A stretch of DNA of 64,000 bases from Candidatus Pantoea deserta (GTDB lineage Bacteria > Pseudomonadota > Gammaproteobacteria > Enterobacterales > Enterobacteriaceae). Below the pieces are notes generated by a model. It saw only the letters and a program-made list of their open reading frames with translations. It was not told the origin of the DNA and searched no databases. Each line of letters begins with the position of its first letter. Positions within the stretch are counted from its first letter, which is position 1. Shown piece by piece: positions 15,268 through 25,864 of this stretch. A program made the position numbers and the translations under genes. Where the stretch lies: assembly GCF_003813865.1 (NCBI RefSeq), contig NZ_RMVG01000006.1, forward strand, positions 62,001 through 126,000. Direction: 5' to 3'.

Positions 15268-17628
15268 ATGAAAAAAATATTAATAATAACTATTTTTATC
15301 TACGCTGCGGGGTCGGCAGCGACTGAGAAATTTGACCAGGATATGCTAAAAGAGCTGGGTTATGACGCCAGCACATCTGATTTACTGAGTGAGGCTGCTC
15401 ATTTTCTGCCTGGCGATCACCCTACCAATATCATTATCAACAAGCAGAATAAAGGTATCAGAGTTATCACCTTTGATCAGGCGGGTTCCCCCTGCTGGAC
15501 GGAACCCTTATTAAGCCAGCTGGGCATCGATCCGAGCCGCTTCGATCACCGCGATCCTGCCTGCCTGAAGCCTGGTGCAGACAGTGACGTCCGCATTGAA
15601 CAGCATGTCGAACGCAGCAGCCTTGAACTTCAGGTCGCAGCTGATGCGCTGCTTAATGAGGTTCAGTACGCGACGGGGGGCAAAGCATTGATTGTCAATT
15701 ATGACGCCAGGCGCTATCAGTATCAGCCGCGTGCGGGAAGCGGATATTATTCGGAAACCCTTACCTCGGAAGTTGGGGCAAACATTGAACAGTGGATATT
15801 CCGCAGCGGGCAAAGTTATTCCAGCTTTGACAACCAGCGCAACTTCTCGCGTCTCTATAGCTATGCGCAGCGCTCTCTCCCTGAGTGGTCTTCCATGCTT
15901 CAGATTGGCGAAATTACCTCCGCCGATCCGATTTTTTCCGGCATCGCGCTCACTGGCGCACAGATGACCCCTGAAAACGCCTCTCAAAGAGGGAGTCTTA
16001 ATCAGGTTATCCTGGATGTGCTTGTTGCTCAGGCGGGCACCGTCGAGGTGTGGCAGGGAGGCATCTTGCTGAAAACCTTTTCCGTCGACGCTGGCATGAA
16101 CACCCTTACCGGTATTTCAGCGATAAACCAGCAGGATGATTTTTTAATTGTCAGCTACGATGCGGCTGGCGGTCGCCAGCAGCAATCCATCCCCTATATT
16201 CAGGCGCGGCCAGTCGTTACGCTGATAGAAACCGGCACTTCGCTCGTGGCAGGACGTTTACGCCTGACAGAGAACCAGTATCCGGTAATGATGGGTTCAA
16301 CAGGCGTATTTCATAACAACATAATGGCGTTATCAGTGGGCGCCCTTGCCAGTGAGGATTACCAGGCAGCGGCCTGGCGTGCCGGTATCCGTTTGAGCGA
16401 GCATATGCTGGCAACGCTATCGCAGACCTACTCTTTTGCGCACAAAGCATCCCGTGAGCGTAACAATAAGCAGGGGATTTACCAGCAAGCCGGTCTCAAT
16501 CTTCCGGTAACAGATCGGCTGTCACTATCGGGCTCGGCCAGCTATCGCAGCCGTGACTATGTTGACACCAGCAGCTCCGGGTCATCGAAAAAAACGGCTG
16601 GCGATACGGGACAAATTAAAGCTCAGTATGCGGCGGGTGTCAGTTATAGCCACGCCTCGCTGGGAACGGTCACCTTTTCGGGCAGTCAGTCTCACGCCTG
16701 GAATGGAAGTGATGCCACAGGCTACACGTTAGGCTGGGGACGATCCCTTGGACGCGTGAATCTCAATCTCGGGCTTCAGAAGAACCGTCTCTCTTCCGAT
16801 CTCCGTTATGAAGACAGCCATTATGCTTACCTTAACTTCTCTGTTCCCCTTGGAAATAACAAAAATCTACGTGGCTGGGTTAACAATAACAACGGCCAGG
16901 TGAGTACCGGCGCTGGCTACGATCACACGGTTAACGATAAATTTGCGTGGAGTTTGTCAGGGGAACAGCGGCAGCATAAAGAAGCTTCGCTGGCAAGTTC
17001 CGCGACCTGGACAAACAAATATACGCAGTTAAGCGGTGGCATGTCGCGCAGCGAGAGCACAACCAGCTACAACGCGGGTGCACGAGGAGGCGCGGTCTGG
17101 CACAGCGACGGGCTGACCTTCACGCCGCGCGCAACAGGCGATACGTTTGGCATTATTTCTCTGAACAGCGATCATCCGGATGTGGAAATTCGTACGCCTG
17201 GCGGCGTCGTATGGAGCGATCGTAGCGGACACGCTGTGGTTTCCTGGACGGCCTGGCAGAAAAATACCGTGCAAATCAATCAACACCGCCTGCCTGAAAA
17301 TGTAGAAGTTCCCGGCGGCATCATTGATGTCACGCCCTATCGTGGCGCTGTTGTACCGGTTGTGATGCCAGCATTTTCCGTGCGTCGCGCGCTGTTAACT
17401 TTTCAGGAAGGAGAAGAGCCTGCGCCGGGGAGTCCGGTGAAAAATGCCGAAGGCTCCCTGGTCGCCTTCGTTAACGAGGATAACTCTCTGTTTTTGGACA
17501 ATCTGCCTGAGGGACCTCTTTTCAGTCAACGATCTGACGGATCGCGCTGCGCCATTGAGCTTGTGACGCCATGGACAAGCACGCCGGGCACGCTTTATGC
17601 CTCACTAACCGCGAGATGTGTAATGTGA
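15268..17628 (+). CDS. Outer-membrane fimbrial usher (copy 2)
   Basis: A 786-residue usher, identical in length to copy 1 and alignable without large gaps. Signal peptide MKKILIITIFIYAAGSAA; N-terminal domain FDQDMLKELGYDASTSDLLSEAAHFLPGDHPTNIIINKQNKG; C-terminal domain with SRCAIELVTPWTSTPGTLYASLTARCVM. Strongly kept stretches include YDARRYQYQPR, SEVGANIEQWIFRSGQSYSSFD and RTPGGVVWSDRSGHAVVSWTAWQKNTVQ. It starts 20 bp after the chaperone and overlaps the minor-subunit start, like copy 1. Confidence 0.88.
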   Translation: MKKILIITIFIYAAGSAATEKFDQDMLKELGYDASTSDLLSEAAHFLPGDHPTNIIINKQNKGIRVITFDQAGSPCWTEPLLSQLGIDPSRFDHRDPACLKPGADSDVRIEQHVERSSLELQVAADALLNEVQYATGGKALIVNYDARRYQYQPRAGSGYYSETLTSEVGANIEQWIFRSGQSYSSFDNQRNFSRLYSYAQRSLPEWSSMLQIGEITSADPIFSGIALTGAQMTPENASQRGSLNQVILDVLVAQAGTVEVWQGGILLKTFSVDAGMNTLTGISAINQQDDFLIVSYDAAGGRQQQSIPYIQARPVVTLIETGTSLVAGRLRLTENQYPVMMGSTGVFHNNIMALSVGALASEDYQAAAWRAGIRLSEHMLATLSQTYSFAHKASRERNNKQGIYQQAGLNLPVTDRLSLSGSASYRSRDYVDTSSSGSSKKTAGDTGQIKAQYAAGVSYSHASLGTVTFSGSQSHAWNGSDATGYTLGWGRSLGRVNLNLGLQKNRLSSDLRYEDSHYAYLNFSVPLGNNKNLRGWVNNNNGQVSTGAGYDHTVNDKFAWSLSGEQRQHKEASLASSATWTNKYTQLSGGMSRSESTTSYNAGARGGAVWHSDGLTFTPRATGDTFGIISLNSDHPDVEIRTPGGVVWSDRSGHAVVSWTAWQKNTVQINQHRLPENVEVPGGIIDVTPYRGAVVPVVMPAFSVRRALLTFQEGEEPAPGSPVKNAEGSLVAFVNEDNSLFLDNLPEGPLFSQRSDGSRCAIELVTPWTSTPGTLYASLTARCVM

Positions 17629-18176
17629 AACACCCACTGCTCCTGACCTTAGTTGTCACCGCCTGTCTGTTAACCGGGACGGCCGCCCGTGCGGAGTGCC
17701 AGATTCAGCTCAGCGAAGCGACGATCGCTTATGCGCCCGTTACGCGAGGTGAACTGCTCTCCTGTCCCGGCAATTCACTCACCTCCAGCGAGTTGCGTCT
17801 TTGTGACACGCGTCATCTCGATATTACGGTGAGCTGCGACCGTTCAACGCCTATAACGCTGGCGTTCAACAGCGCAGCTAAAGACAGCAGCCACTATCGG
17901 TTTGGCAACGGCGGGCAGGCGACGCTGATACTGCATGACGTATTCATCGATAATCAGCCGGTGACGATTGACAGTGCCGGTCAGCGTGGCGCTGAAATGG
18001 CGTTTACACCGGGCAGCACGCTGCGCTTCTGGCAAAACAATGCACCCGCGCTGGGAAGAGTGCTGCGCGGTAAAGTATCCATTACCAGCTGGATATCGTC
18101 GAAAGAGACGCGGGTAAACGAAGCGCAGACCTGGGAGCTGAACGGCGCCTTTGTCACCGGCAACCCAGCAAACTGA
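17616..18176 (+). CDS. Minor fimbrial subunit / tip protein (copy 2)
   Basis: A 186-residue secreted protein starting inside the end of the usher gene (ATG 17616; GTG 17625 is an alternative). Signal peptide ends GTAARA before ECQIQLSEATIAYAPVTRGELLSC. It has four cysteines: AECQI and VSCDRST, shared with copy 1, plus GELLSCPGN and LRLCDTR, which copy 1 lacks. The C-terminal WELNGAFVTG strand is kept. It ends 11 bp before the end of convergent malT, with no obvious terminator between them. Confidence 0.75.
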   Translation: MCNVKHPLLLTLVVTACLLTGTAARAECQIQLSEATIAYAPVTRGELLSCPGNSLTSSELRLCDTRHLDITVSCDRSTPITLAFNSAAKDSSHYRFGNGGQATLILHDVFIDNQPVTIDSAGQRGAEMAFTPGSTLRFWQNNAPALGRVLRGKVSITSWISSKETRVNEAQTWELNGAFVTGNPAN

Positions 18177-18187
18177 CAGCGCATGCG

Positions 18188-20890
18188 TCACACATATCCC
18201 ATCATTTTCAGCATCGACTGCGCCTGATGCATCGCCTCAGCGCGATGGGTGACGCCCAGCTTCTGATAGAGATTGCGAATATGGGTTTTGATGGTGGTTG
18301 TCGCCACGTCGAACTCGCCGGCAATCTGGTCATTACTGTAGCCGGAGTAGATCAGGCCAAGCACCTGCCATTCGCGCTGCGTCAGGGGGCTGGTGCGGAT
18401 CAGTTCCGGCACATCCGGGTGGTTCAGCAACCGGCTGACAAAACCTTCGTCGAAATGAGCGAACTTATGATGGTGGTATTTATTGATTTCATTCAGGATA
18501 CGACGCGCGCGATGGTTATCCAGCTCTTCCAGCGCGTTGAGCTGGATAAGCTGGCGCAGCTGCTGCGCCATGATCTCGCCTTCAATCACAAAGTGGCTGA
18601 TAAAGCCGGTGCCGCGCGCCAGCTTTAGCGCCTCGATCAGCGTGCGTTGCGCTTCAGCTTTACGTCCGGTCTGCCAGTAGATCTGATTAAGCAACAGCAG
18701 GTTGCGGTTCATATCACTCATCAGGCGCAGCGCGCGCGCATTTTCGTTCAGCTCTTCCAGCACCACTTCCGCCTGGCTGAGATCGCCCTGTAGGATCTGG
18801 GCGCGCGCGATGTTGCGCCACTGCCCCTGTAAGAAGTGATTATTGGCGAAGGCGGGTTTTGCGGTGTGCCGCATCCAGTGGCTGGCGCTCTGCACATCGC
18901 CGGTCATTTGCCAGTAGATCACCCTGACTTTGTCGGCATTGGCGATCCAGTCGCTGTGCAGACTGCCATTATTCAGCAGGTTTTCCAGCCGGTTAAGGTA
19001 ACTACGCGCATTATCCAGATTGCCGCGCGCCAGCGAACACTGTACCAGCAGGCCCAGACACTGGATCTGCTGCTGCGGCGGATAGCCTTTCAGGACTTTT
19101 ATGCCTTCCCGCGCCGCCTGCTCCGCCTCATCCAGTCTGCCCCAGGCCCACATCAACTGCGCGCGGATGCGTAGCAAAAATTCGTGCAGCGGAAACTGGG
19201 CAAGATGCTGCTCGCTAACCAGCACAAACGCTTTCTCCTGAATTTCCCAGGCAGCCTGCAAAAAGCCCTGGGCAAAAAGGATTTCGCTCTGCTGGATCAG
19301 GCTCCAGAGCGCATAGTGCCAGGCCTCATTTCGGCGCGCCATCTGCTCAGTCTGACGCATCAGCGACAGCGAGCTGGCCAGTTCGCCTTTGCAGTGCATC
19401 ACCTCTCCATGCACCGAGGTCGCCACGATGCGGCTGTAGCGGCGCGTTTCAGGCAGCATCTCCAGTGCCAGCCTGGCAAGGCGTTCCGCCTCATCGGCAT
19501 TGCCGTCGTTAATGGCGACCTGCGCGCGCACGGCATGAAATTCGCCCTGAAGTGCCGCATCGATATCGCTGCTGCACGCCTGCTCAAACCTCTCCAGCAG
19601 GTGGTTAACTTCGGAAAAACGGTGCTGGCTCTGCATCAGCCAGGCCTGCAACAGCACCAGCTTGGGATGATCCAGCAGCATGGCCCAGGGCAGCGCATTC
19701 AGCGACTGCTCCAGTAGCGTCAGCTCGCTCTGATTGAACAGCGTCCAGGCATGCTCCAGCAGCACCTCCAGCAGCATATCGGCGTCGCCGGAGGCGAGCG
19801 CATGATGGATAGCTTCGCCCGGAAATCCCTGCGCCATCCAGCTTTCGGCCGCAGCACGGTGAATAGTCGGAAGTTCAGCGGCCAGCTCCCACTGACAGCG
19901 CTGGCGCAAAAAGGAGCCAAACAGCGGATGGTAGCTAAACCACTGGCCTGAGTCGTCCATACGTTGCAGGAAGAGTCCCTGCCGCTCAATCTCCTCCAGC
20001 CGCATGCGGCCATTGGCTTCGCCCGTTACGCGGACGACCAGCGCATCATTCATGGCCCGCAGCAGCGCGGTTTTCAGCAAAAAATGGCGCGTTGCCTCAT
20101 CAATATTATCCAGCACCTCTTCCACCAGATAGTCGGTAAGATGGCTGGAGTTAATGCCAGAGAGCCGTCGCGCGGAATCCTGCGCCGAGCCTGCCCCCTG
20201 ACGCGCCGAGAGCGCAATCAGCTGAAGCGCGGTTGCCCAGCCTGCCACGTCATCGCACAGACGGCCGCTCTCTTCAATGGCCAGCGGGGCGCTCAGTCGG
20301 CAGTCAAAAAACTGTTTTGCTTCAGGGTGAGTAAAAGCCAGCTGCTGGCTGCCCAGCTCGATTAGCTGCTCGCGCACGCGAAGATTGGCGATGCCGAGCT
20401 GTGGGAGATTGCGGGACAGCACCACCAGCGTGAGGTTATCGGGCTGATGACGCAGAAAAAAGCGCATTGCTTCATGGATTGCGGGATTGGTAATGTGATG
20501 ATAGTCATCCACGATCAGCCAGAGCGGCCGCTGCCATTCGGTGAGTTCAATAAAGAGCTGAGCGAACAGCGCGTTGAGGTTAACGTACTGCCGTTTGTGC
20601 GCCAGCGTCTCGCTGCGGCTACAGCCGCCCTGCGTCGCCTGTTGCAGCGCGGCAATCAGGTAGTCAGCGAAGCGCTCCGGCTGATTATCGCCCTCGTCCA
20701 GTGAATACCAACCCAGATCCTTTCTGTCCGCCGCCCACTGAGAGACCAGCGTCGTTTTGCCGTAGCCTGCCGGACTGGTAATCAAAACCAGCCGGAAATT
20801 CGCGGCGGCGCTGAGCTTTTGCAGCAGACGATCGCGAACAACAGTATTTTCAAGACGAACGGGGCGACTGAGTTTCGAGGGTATCAACAT
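18188..20890 (-). CDS. malT: Maltose regulon transcriptional activator MalT
   Basis: A 900-residue STAND-type activator, the size of E. coli MalT (901). The N-terminal ATPase has Walker [16 protein letters not shown] (about residues 39-53) and a Walker B-like [10 protein letters not shown]. It is followed by the winged-helix and the long TPR-like maltotriose-sensing superhelix, and the C-terminal LuxR helix-turn-helix [55 protein letters not shown]. With maltotriose and ATP it binds MalT boxes and activates malPQ, malEFG and malK-lamB-malM. Divergent from malPQ as in E. coli. A broken duplicate of its 3' part lies at 12703-13187. Confidence 0.97.
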   Translation of the reverse strand: MLIPSKLSRPVRLENTVVRDRLLQKLSAAANFRLVLITSPAGYGKTTLVSQWAADRKDLGWYSLDEGDNQPERFADYLIAALQQATQGGCSRSETLAHKRQYVNLNALFAQLFIELTEWQRPLWLIVDDYHHITNPAIHEAMRFFLRHQPDNLTLVVLSRNLPQLGIANLRVREQLIELGSQQLAFTHPEAKQFFDCRLSAPLAIEESGRLCDDVAGWATALQLIALSARQGAGSAQDSARRLSGINSSHLTDYLVEEVLDNIDEATRHFLLKTALLRAMNDALVVRVTGEANGRMRLEEIERQGLFLQRMDDSGQWFSYHPLFGSFLRQRCQWELAAELPTIHRAAAESWMAQGFPGEAIHHALASGDADMLLEVLLEHAWTLFNQSELTLLEQSLNALPWAMLLDHPKLVLLQAWLMQSQHRFSEVNHLLERFEQACSSDIDAALQGEFHAVRAQVAINDGNADEAERLARLALEMLPETRRYSRIVATSVHGEVMHCKGELASSLSLMRQTEQMARRNEAWHYALWSLIQQSEILFAQGFLQAAWEIQEKAFVLVSEQHLAQFPLHEFLLRIRAQLMWAWGRLDEAEQAAREGIKVLKGYPPQQQIQCLGLLVQCSLARGNLDNARSYLNRLENLLNNGSLHSDWIANADKVRVIYWQMTGDVQSASHWMRHTAKPAFANNHFLQGQWRNIARAQILQGDLSQAEVVLEELNENARALRLMSDMNRNLLLLNQIYWQTGRKAEAQRTLIEALKLARGTGFISHFVIEGEIMAQQLRQLIQLNALEELDNHRARRILNEINKYHHHKFAHFDEGFVSRLLNHPDVPELIRTSPLTQREWQVLGLIYSGYSNDQIAGEFDVATTTIKTHIRNLYQKLGVTHRAEAMHQAQSMLKMMGYV

Positions 20891-21171
20891 GGGCGCACGC
20901 TTCTCCGTTAACGTTCAGCGCATCATTTTTTTACGCTTCGTAATTAATCTACATACACGTTCATCGATTCGTTAACTGAATGCAAGCGAACCTGTGAGTC
21001 AGCCTTAACAAAAGCGAGAGTAATCACACTCCTGTTCGTCTTTCAGATTTCCCCTGGTTTCTCCTCCCCTGCTGTCCTCCCTGGGGAATTTCATTCAGGA
21101 GGAGGAGCCGCCGAAAAGCGAGAGGCACACTGGCGCTCAGACTTATTTCGTTCTGACAGGAAACAGATAAC
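20891..21171 (+). promoter_or_regulatory. malT-malP divergent promoter region with MalT boxes
   Basis: The 281-bp gap between malT and malP. MalT-box-like sequences (consensus GGGGATGAGG as I know it) appear as TCTCCTCCCCT at 21060-21070 and TCCTCCC around 21075 in reverse, and as AGGAGGAGGAG near 21098 in direct orientation. Their placement 70-110 bases before malP fits MalT activation of malPQ. Confidence 0.6.
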
Positions 21172-23574
21172 ATGCACACGCAATCCTTCGACACTCTCCG
21201 CTTCTCCGCGGCGCTTACGCGTCAGTGGCAAGGCTTCGGGCTGCGCAATGCGCAGGAGATGACGCGTCAGCAGTGGTGGCACGCCCTGAGCGGCGCGCTG
21301 GCCGAGATGCTGGCAGATCTGCCCGCCCAGCCCGCCGCCGCCTCGCAACGTCACGTCAACTATCTCTCTATGGAGTTTCTGACCGGGCGGCTGACGGGGA
21401 ATAACCTGCTTAATCTGGGCTGGTATCAGGCGGTCAGCGACGAGCTTGCCGCGTCTGGCGTCACGCTAAGCGATCTGCTGGAACAGGAGACCGATCCGGC
21501 GCTCGGCAACGGTGGTCTGGGACGGCTGGCGGCCTGTTTCCTTGACGCTATGGCCACCACGGGACAGTCGGCCACGGGCTATGGCCTGAACTATCAGTAC
21601 GGCCTGTTTCGCCAGCGGTTTGTCGAAGGCGCGCAGTATGAACAGCAGGATGACTGGGGACGCGACCGCTATCCCTGGTTTCGTCATAACGCGGCGCTTA
21701 CCGTGCAGGTGGGGCTGGGGGGCAAGGTGACGACAGAGAACGGCATCACGCGCTGGGAACCCGCTTTCCAGCTGGAAGGCGAAGCCTGGGATCTGCCGGT
21801 TGTCGGCTTCCAGAATGGTGTGTCGCAGCCGCTGCGCCTCTGGCAGGCGAAACATGCGCGCCCGTTTAACCTGCAGCGCTTTAACGATGGCGATTTTCTG
21901 CGCGCCGAACAGCAGGGCATTGAAGCGGAGAAGCTGACCAAAGTGCTCTACCCCAACGACAATCATCAGGCAGGGAAAAAACTGCGTCTGATGCAGCAAT
22001 ACTTTCAGTGCGCCTGCACGCTGGCCGACATCCTGCGCCGCCATCATCAGGCGGGCCGCGCTATCGAGACGCTGCCCGACTATGAGGTCATTCAGCTCAA
22101 CGATACGCATCCGACCCTGGCGATCCCGGAGCTGCTGCGCCTGCTGCTCGATGAGCATCAGCTGTCGTGGGATCGGGCGTGGCGCATTACGCAGCGTACC
22201 TTCGCCTATACCAACCATACCCTGATGCCAGAAGCGCTGGAGTGCTGGAATTTGCGGCTGGTGCGCGCGCTGCTGCCGCGCCATATGATGATTATCAATA
22301 CCCTGAACGCGCAGCTGAAAAAAGAGGTCGAGGCGCGCTGGCCGGGTAATGAGGCGATCTGGGCGAAGCTGGCGGTGGTGCACAATCAGCAACTGCGCAT
22401 GGCGAACCTGTGCGTGGTCAGCGGTTTTGCGGTCAACGGCGTGGCGGCGCTGCATTCGAAGCTGGTGGTGCAGGATCTCTTTCCTGAATACCACAGCCTG
22501 TGGCCAGAGAAATTTCATAACGTCACCAACGGTATTACGCCGCGGCGCTGGATCCAGCAGTGCAACCCGTCGCTGGCGGCTCTCATCACCAGAACGCTGC
22601 GTCGCCCATGGCTAAACGATCTGGATGCGCTCAGCGATCTGGCGCCGCTGGCGGATAACGCGGCTTTTCGCGCGGAGTATCGCGCCATCAAGCAGCAGAA
22701 CAAGATTGCGCTGACGCGCTGGATCGCCGGAAAGACCGGTATACATGTCCAGTCCGATGCCCTGTTCGACGTGCAAATCAAGCGTCTGCATGAGTACAAG
22801 CGCCAGCACCTGATGCTGCTGCATATCATTGCCCTGTGGCAAACACTGGTCAGCGATCCGCAGGCGAACCTGACGCCGCGCGTGATGCTGTTTGGCGCAA
22901 AAGCCGCGCCAGGCTATGCGCTGGCGAAAAACATTATTTACGCCATCAATAAGGTCGCCGCTGTTATCAACGCCGATCCACGCGTCGGCGACCGCCTTAA
23001 AATTGTCTTTATTCCTGATTACAACGTTTCAGTCGCGGAGCGCCTGATCCCCGCAGCCGACCTGTCCGAACAGATCTCCACGGCAGGCAAAGAGGCTTCC
23101 GGCACCGGCAACATGAAGCTGGCGCTCAACGGCGCCCTGACGATTGGCACGCTGGACGGGGCGAATGTCGAGATCGCCCAGCAGGTGGGTGAGGAGAATA
23201 TCTTTATTTTCGGTCATACCGTCGAGCAGGTCTGCGCGCTAAAACAGGCGGGCTACGCGCCGGCAATCTGGCGCAAAAAAGATCAGCAGCTTGACCGGGC
23301 GCTGACAGCGCTTGAGGACGGCACCTTTAGCAACGGCGACCGCACGGCCTTCGCGGCGCTGACGAGCAGCCTGGGGCCGGAAGGCGGCGATCCTTATCTG
23401 GTGCTGGCTGATTTTCGCCATTATCTCAACGCCCAGCAGCAGGTGGATGCGCTGTGGGCCGACCCGGAGGCCTGGACGCGCGCCGCGATCCTCAACACCG
23501 CGCGCTGCGGCATGTTCAGCGCCGACCGCGCCATCCGCGATTATCAGCAACGCATCTGGCAGGCCGTGCGCTGA
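21172..23574 (+). CDS. malP: Maltodextrin phosphorylase
   Basis: An 800-residue glycogen-phosphorylase-family enzyme, the length of E. coli MalP. It keeps [37 protein letters not shown], and the pyridoxal-phosphate site [33 protein letters not shown] with the Schiff-base lysine in GTGNMK. It removes glucose-1-phosphate from the non-reducing end of linear maltodextrins in the cytoplasm. The first gene of the malPQ operon, divergent from its activator malT; malQ follows after 8 bases. Confidence 0.97.
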   Translation: MHTQSFDTLRFSAALTRQWQGFGLRNAQEMTRQQWWHALSGALAEMLADLPAQPAAASQRHVNYLSMEFLTGRLTGNNLLNLGWYQAVSDELAASGVTLSDLLEQETDPALGNGGLGRLAACFLDAMATTGQSATGYGLNYQYGLFRQRFVEGAQYEQQDDWGRDRYPWFRHNAALTVQVGLGGKVTTENGITRWEPAFQLEGEAWDLPVVGFQNGVSQPLRLWQAKHARPFNLQRFNDGDFLRAEQQGIEAEKLTKVLYPNDNHQAGKKLRLMQQYFQCACTLADILRRHHQAGRAIETLPDYEVIQLNDTHPTLAIPELLRLLLDEHQLSWDRAWRITQRTFAYTNHTLMPEALECWNLRLVRALLPRHMMIINTLNAQLKKEVEARWPGNEAIWAKLAVVHNQQLRMANLCVVSGFAVNGVAALHSKLVVQDLFPEYHSLWPEKFHNVTNGITPRRWIQQCNPSLAALITRTLRRPWLNDLDALSDLAPLADNAAFRAEYRAIKQQNKIALTRWIAGKTGIHVQSDALFDVQIKRLHEYKRQHLMLLHIIALWQTLVSDPQANLTPRVMLFGAKAAPGYALAKNIIYAINKVAAVINADPRVGDRLKIVFIPDYNVSVAERLIPAADLSEQISTAGKEASGTGNMKLALNGALTIGTLDGANVEIAQQVGEENIFIFGHTVEQVCALKQAGYAPAIWRKKDQQLDRALTALEDGTFSNGDRTAFAALTSSLGPEGGDPYLVLADFRHYLNAQQQVDALWADPEAWTRAAILNTARCGMFSADRAIRDYQQRIWQAVR

Positions 23575-23582
23575 GGAACAAC

Positions 23583-25646
23583 ATGAAACCGAACAACCAT
23601 CTTGAGCGCGCGGAGCTGATTGCGCCTGATTATATCGACGCTCACGGGCGGCCACAGCGGATCTCTATGCAGACCCGTGAGCGACTGCTGGGGCTGATGT
23701 CGCCCTGGACGGACAGCGCGTCACCGTTGCCGCCCGTAGCCATCTTTCGCCAGGGAGAGCCACAGATACTCTCTCCGGTGCTGCTGACGGCGGCTGACTG
23801 GCGACTGACAAGCGAGGCGGGCGAGCGCTGGTCAGGGCGCTGCGCGGCGGGTGAAACCCTGATCCTGCCTGAATTGCCGGACGGCTACCACCAGCTCACG
23901 CTGGAGTATGAGGCGCAAGGCTACAGCTGCTGCATTATCGTCGCGCCGCCGCGCTGCTATGAGCCTGCCGCGCTGCTGGCGGGGGAATCGCTGTGGGGCA
24001 GCTGCATTCAGCTCTATACGCTGCGATCGGCCACCAACTGGGGCATCGGCGATTTTGGCGATCTGCGTCGAATGATCGTCGAGACGGCGCAGCGCGGCGG
24101 CGCATTTGTCGGGCTGAACCCGCTGCACGCCCTGTTCCCCGCCGAGCCAGAGAGCGCCAGTCCCTACAGCCCCTCTTCACGCCGCTGGCTTAATATTCTC
24201 TATATCGACGTCAGCGCGGTGCCGGATTTCCAGCAGAGCGAGGCGGCGCAGACATGGTGGCGGCTTGAAGCGACGCAGCAGGCGCTACAGGCGGCGCGCG
24301 GCGCTGAGTGGGTTGATTATCGCGCCGTGACAAGCCTGAAGCTGGCGGGGCTACGACTGGCCTGGCGGCAGTTCCAGCAGCGCGACGCGGAGACGCCGGA
24401 AGTGGCGGCGTTTGAGGCGTTTATCGACGCGGGCGGCGACAGCCTGCTCAGCCAGGGCCTGTTCGACGCGCTGCATGCGGAGCAGCGTGCGCAAAATGCG
24501 GCATGCCACGGCTGGCAAAGCTGGCCGGAAGCCTTGCAGCATCCTGACAGCGCCGCCGTGCTGGCGTTTCGTATCGAGCGCAGCGATGAGGTGCGCTTTT
24601 ACCTGTGGCTACAGTGGCTGGCGGCACAGCAGTTCGCGGCGTGCTGGCGGCTCTGTCAGCAGCAGGATATGGCGATTGGGCTTTACCGGGATCTGGCGGT
24701 GGGCGTGGCGCGCGACGGTGCTGAAACCTGGCGCGAGCGGGAGCTTTACTGCCTGGAGGCGAGCGTCGGCGCGCCCCCAGACATCCTTGGTCCGCTGGGG
24801 CAAGACTGGGGGCTGCCGCCAGTGGATCCGCAGGCGATGGAAGCGCGCGCCTTTGAGCCGTGGATTGCGCTATTGCGCGCCAGCATGCATGACTGCGGCG
24901 CATTGCGCATCGATCATGTAATGGCGCTGCTGCGTCTCTGGTGGATCCCGCAGGGTGAAAGTGCGGCGGGAGGCGCCTACGTGCACTATCCGGTGGATGC
25001 GCTGCTGGCGATTCTGGCGCTGGAGAGCCAGCGCCACCGCTGCATGGTGATAGGCGAAGATTTAGGCACCGTGCCGGAAGCCATCGTCGACAAGCTGCGC
25101 GACGCGGGGGTTTACTCTTATAAGGTGCTCTACTTCGAGCAGACCTCGAAGCGGGCTTTTTGTCAGCCCACACAGTGGCCGCGTCAGGCGATGGCGGTGG
25201 CCACTACTCACGATATGCCGACGCTGCGCGGCTGGTGGCGAAGCGACGATCTGCGACTCGGCAGCAAGCTGGGCCTCTATCCCGATAAGGCGATTCTGAC
25301 CGGGCTTTACCGCGACCGGCTGATGGCGAAAAAGGCCCTGTCGCAGACGCTGCTGCGCAGCGGCGCGCTGCCGCCGCGCCAGCGGTATCAGCGCGGCGGC
25401 GCGCGCATGACCCGCGCCCTCAGCATGGCGATCATGCGCTATCTGGCCGGGACGCAGAGCGCGCTGCTCGGCCTACAGCCTGAAGAGTGGCTGGATATGG
25501 CGACGCCGGTAAATGTGCCCGGCACCATCGACGCCTGGCCTAACTGGCGGCGCAAGCTGAGCGCGACGCTGGATGAGATGTTCAGCGATCCGAAGGTTGA
25601 GGCGCTGCTGGCCGAGGTGAATCGCAGCAGGAAAGCAGTGAAATGA
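23583..25646 (+). CDS. malQ: 4-alpha-glucanotransferase (amylomaltase)
   Basis: A 687-residue GH77 enzyme starting at the ATG at 23583, with GAGGA just upstream and only 8 bases after the malP stop. Catalytic landmarks: CGALRIDHVMALLRLWWIP (the nucleophile-region aspartate in RIDH), MVIGEDLGTVP (acid/base glutamate region) and VATTHDMPTLRGWW (third carboxylate). The N-terminal extension matches enterobacterial MalQ. It transfers dextrin chains from maltose or maltodextrins to other maltodextrins, releasing glucose and making substrates for MalP. Confidence 0.96.
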   Translation: MKPNNHLERAELIAPDYIDAHGRPQRISMQTRERLLGLMSPWTDSASPLPPVAIFRQGEPQILSPVLLTAADWRLTSEAGERWSGRCAAGETLILPELPDGYHQLTLEYEAQGYSCCIIVAPPRCYEPAALLAGESLWGSCIQLYTLRSATNWGIGDFGDLRRMIVETAQRGGAFVGLNPLHALFPAEPESASPYSPSSRRWLNILYIDVSAVPDFQQSEAAQTWWRLEATQQALQAARGAEWVDYRAVTSLKLAGLRLAWRQFQQRDAETPEVAAFEAFIDAGGDSLLSQGLFDALHAEQRAQNAACHGWQSWPEALQHPDSAAVLAFRIERSDEVRFYLWLQWLAAQQFAACWRLCQQQDMAIGLYRDLAVGVARDGAETWRERELYCLEASVGAPPDILGPLGQDWGLPPVDPQAMEARAFEPWIALLRASMHDCGALRIDHVMALLRLWWIPQGESAAGGAYVHYPVDALLAILALESQRHRCMVIGEDLGTVPEAIVDKLRDAGVYSYKVLYFEQTSKRAFCQPTQWPRQAMAVATTHDMPTLRGWWRSDDLRLGSKLGLYPDKAILTGLYRDRLMAKKALSQTLLRSGALPPRQRYQRGGARMTRALSMAIMRYLAGTQSALLGLQPEEWLDMATPVNVPGTIDAWPNWRRKLSATLDEMFSDPKVEALLAEVNRSRKAVK

Positions 25647-25657
25647 TTGTTGAGCAT

Positions 25658-25677
25658 CAGCCCGCCTCTGCGGGCTG
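25658..25677 (+). terminator. Hairpin after malQ
   Basis: CAGCCCGC and GCGGGCTG pair over 8 bp around CTCT, 12 bases after malQ. No T run follows, so termination may need Rho. Confidence 0.55.
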
Positions 25678-25864
25678 ACGCTTGCTGCTGCGGGTACAGG
25701 CCGCGCCGCAGGCGCGAACCCTGAACACATTGCCTTACGGGCGACATGTTTCGATTTGCCGCAGCCCGGACCGCGCAGTTAAGCCTCTGAAGTCTGACGA
25801 CATTCCGCCGGGAATAACCCTGCTGCCTGTGGTATCCTCGCCTCAGATTAAGGAGAGTGAGCCG

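Larger units (their letters stand above)
7694..18990 (+). repeat. Diverged tandem duplication of a ~5.5-kb fimbrial unit
   Basis: Two direct copies run from the permease 3' end through its terminator, the four-gene fimbrial operon and the malT 3' part. The offset between matching points is nearly constant: permease end 5494 bp, chaperone start 5496, usher start 5496, malT stop 5485. The first copy ends in a malT fragment and the second begins with a permease fragment, with the junction at about 13187. The ancestral order was thus permease, fimbrial operon, malT. The duplication is old: the proteins differ at perhaps a fifth to a quarter of positions by eye. Confidence 0.85.

Noticed and set aside
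21466-22518. 350-codon frame opposite malP
   Set aside because: Antisense shadow of malP without family motifs.
24448-25173. 241-codon frame on the strand opposite malQ
   Set aside because: Arginine/proline/alanine-rich antisense shadow of a GC-rich gene.
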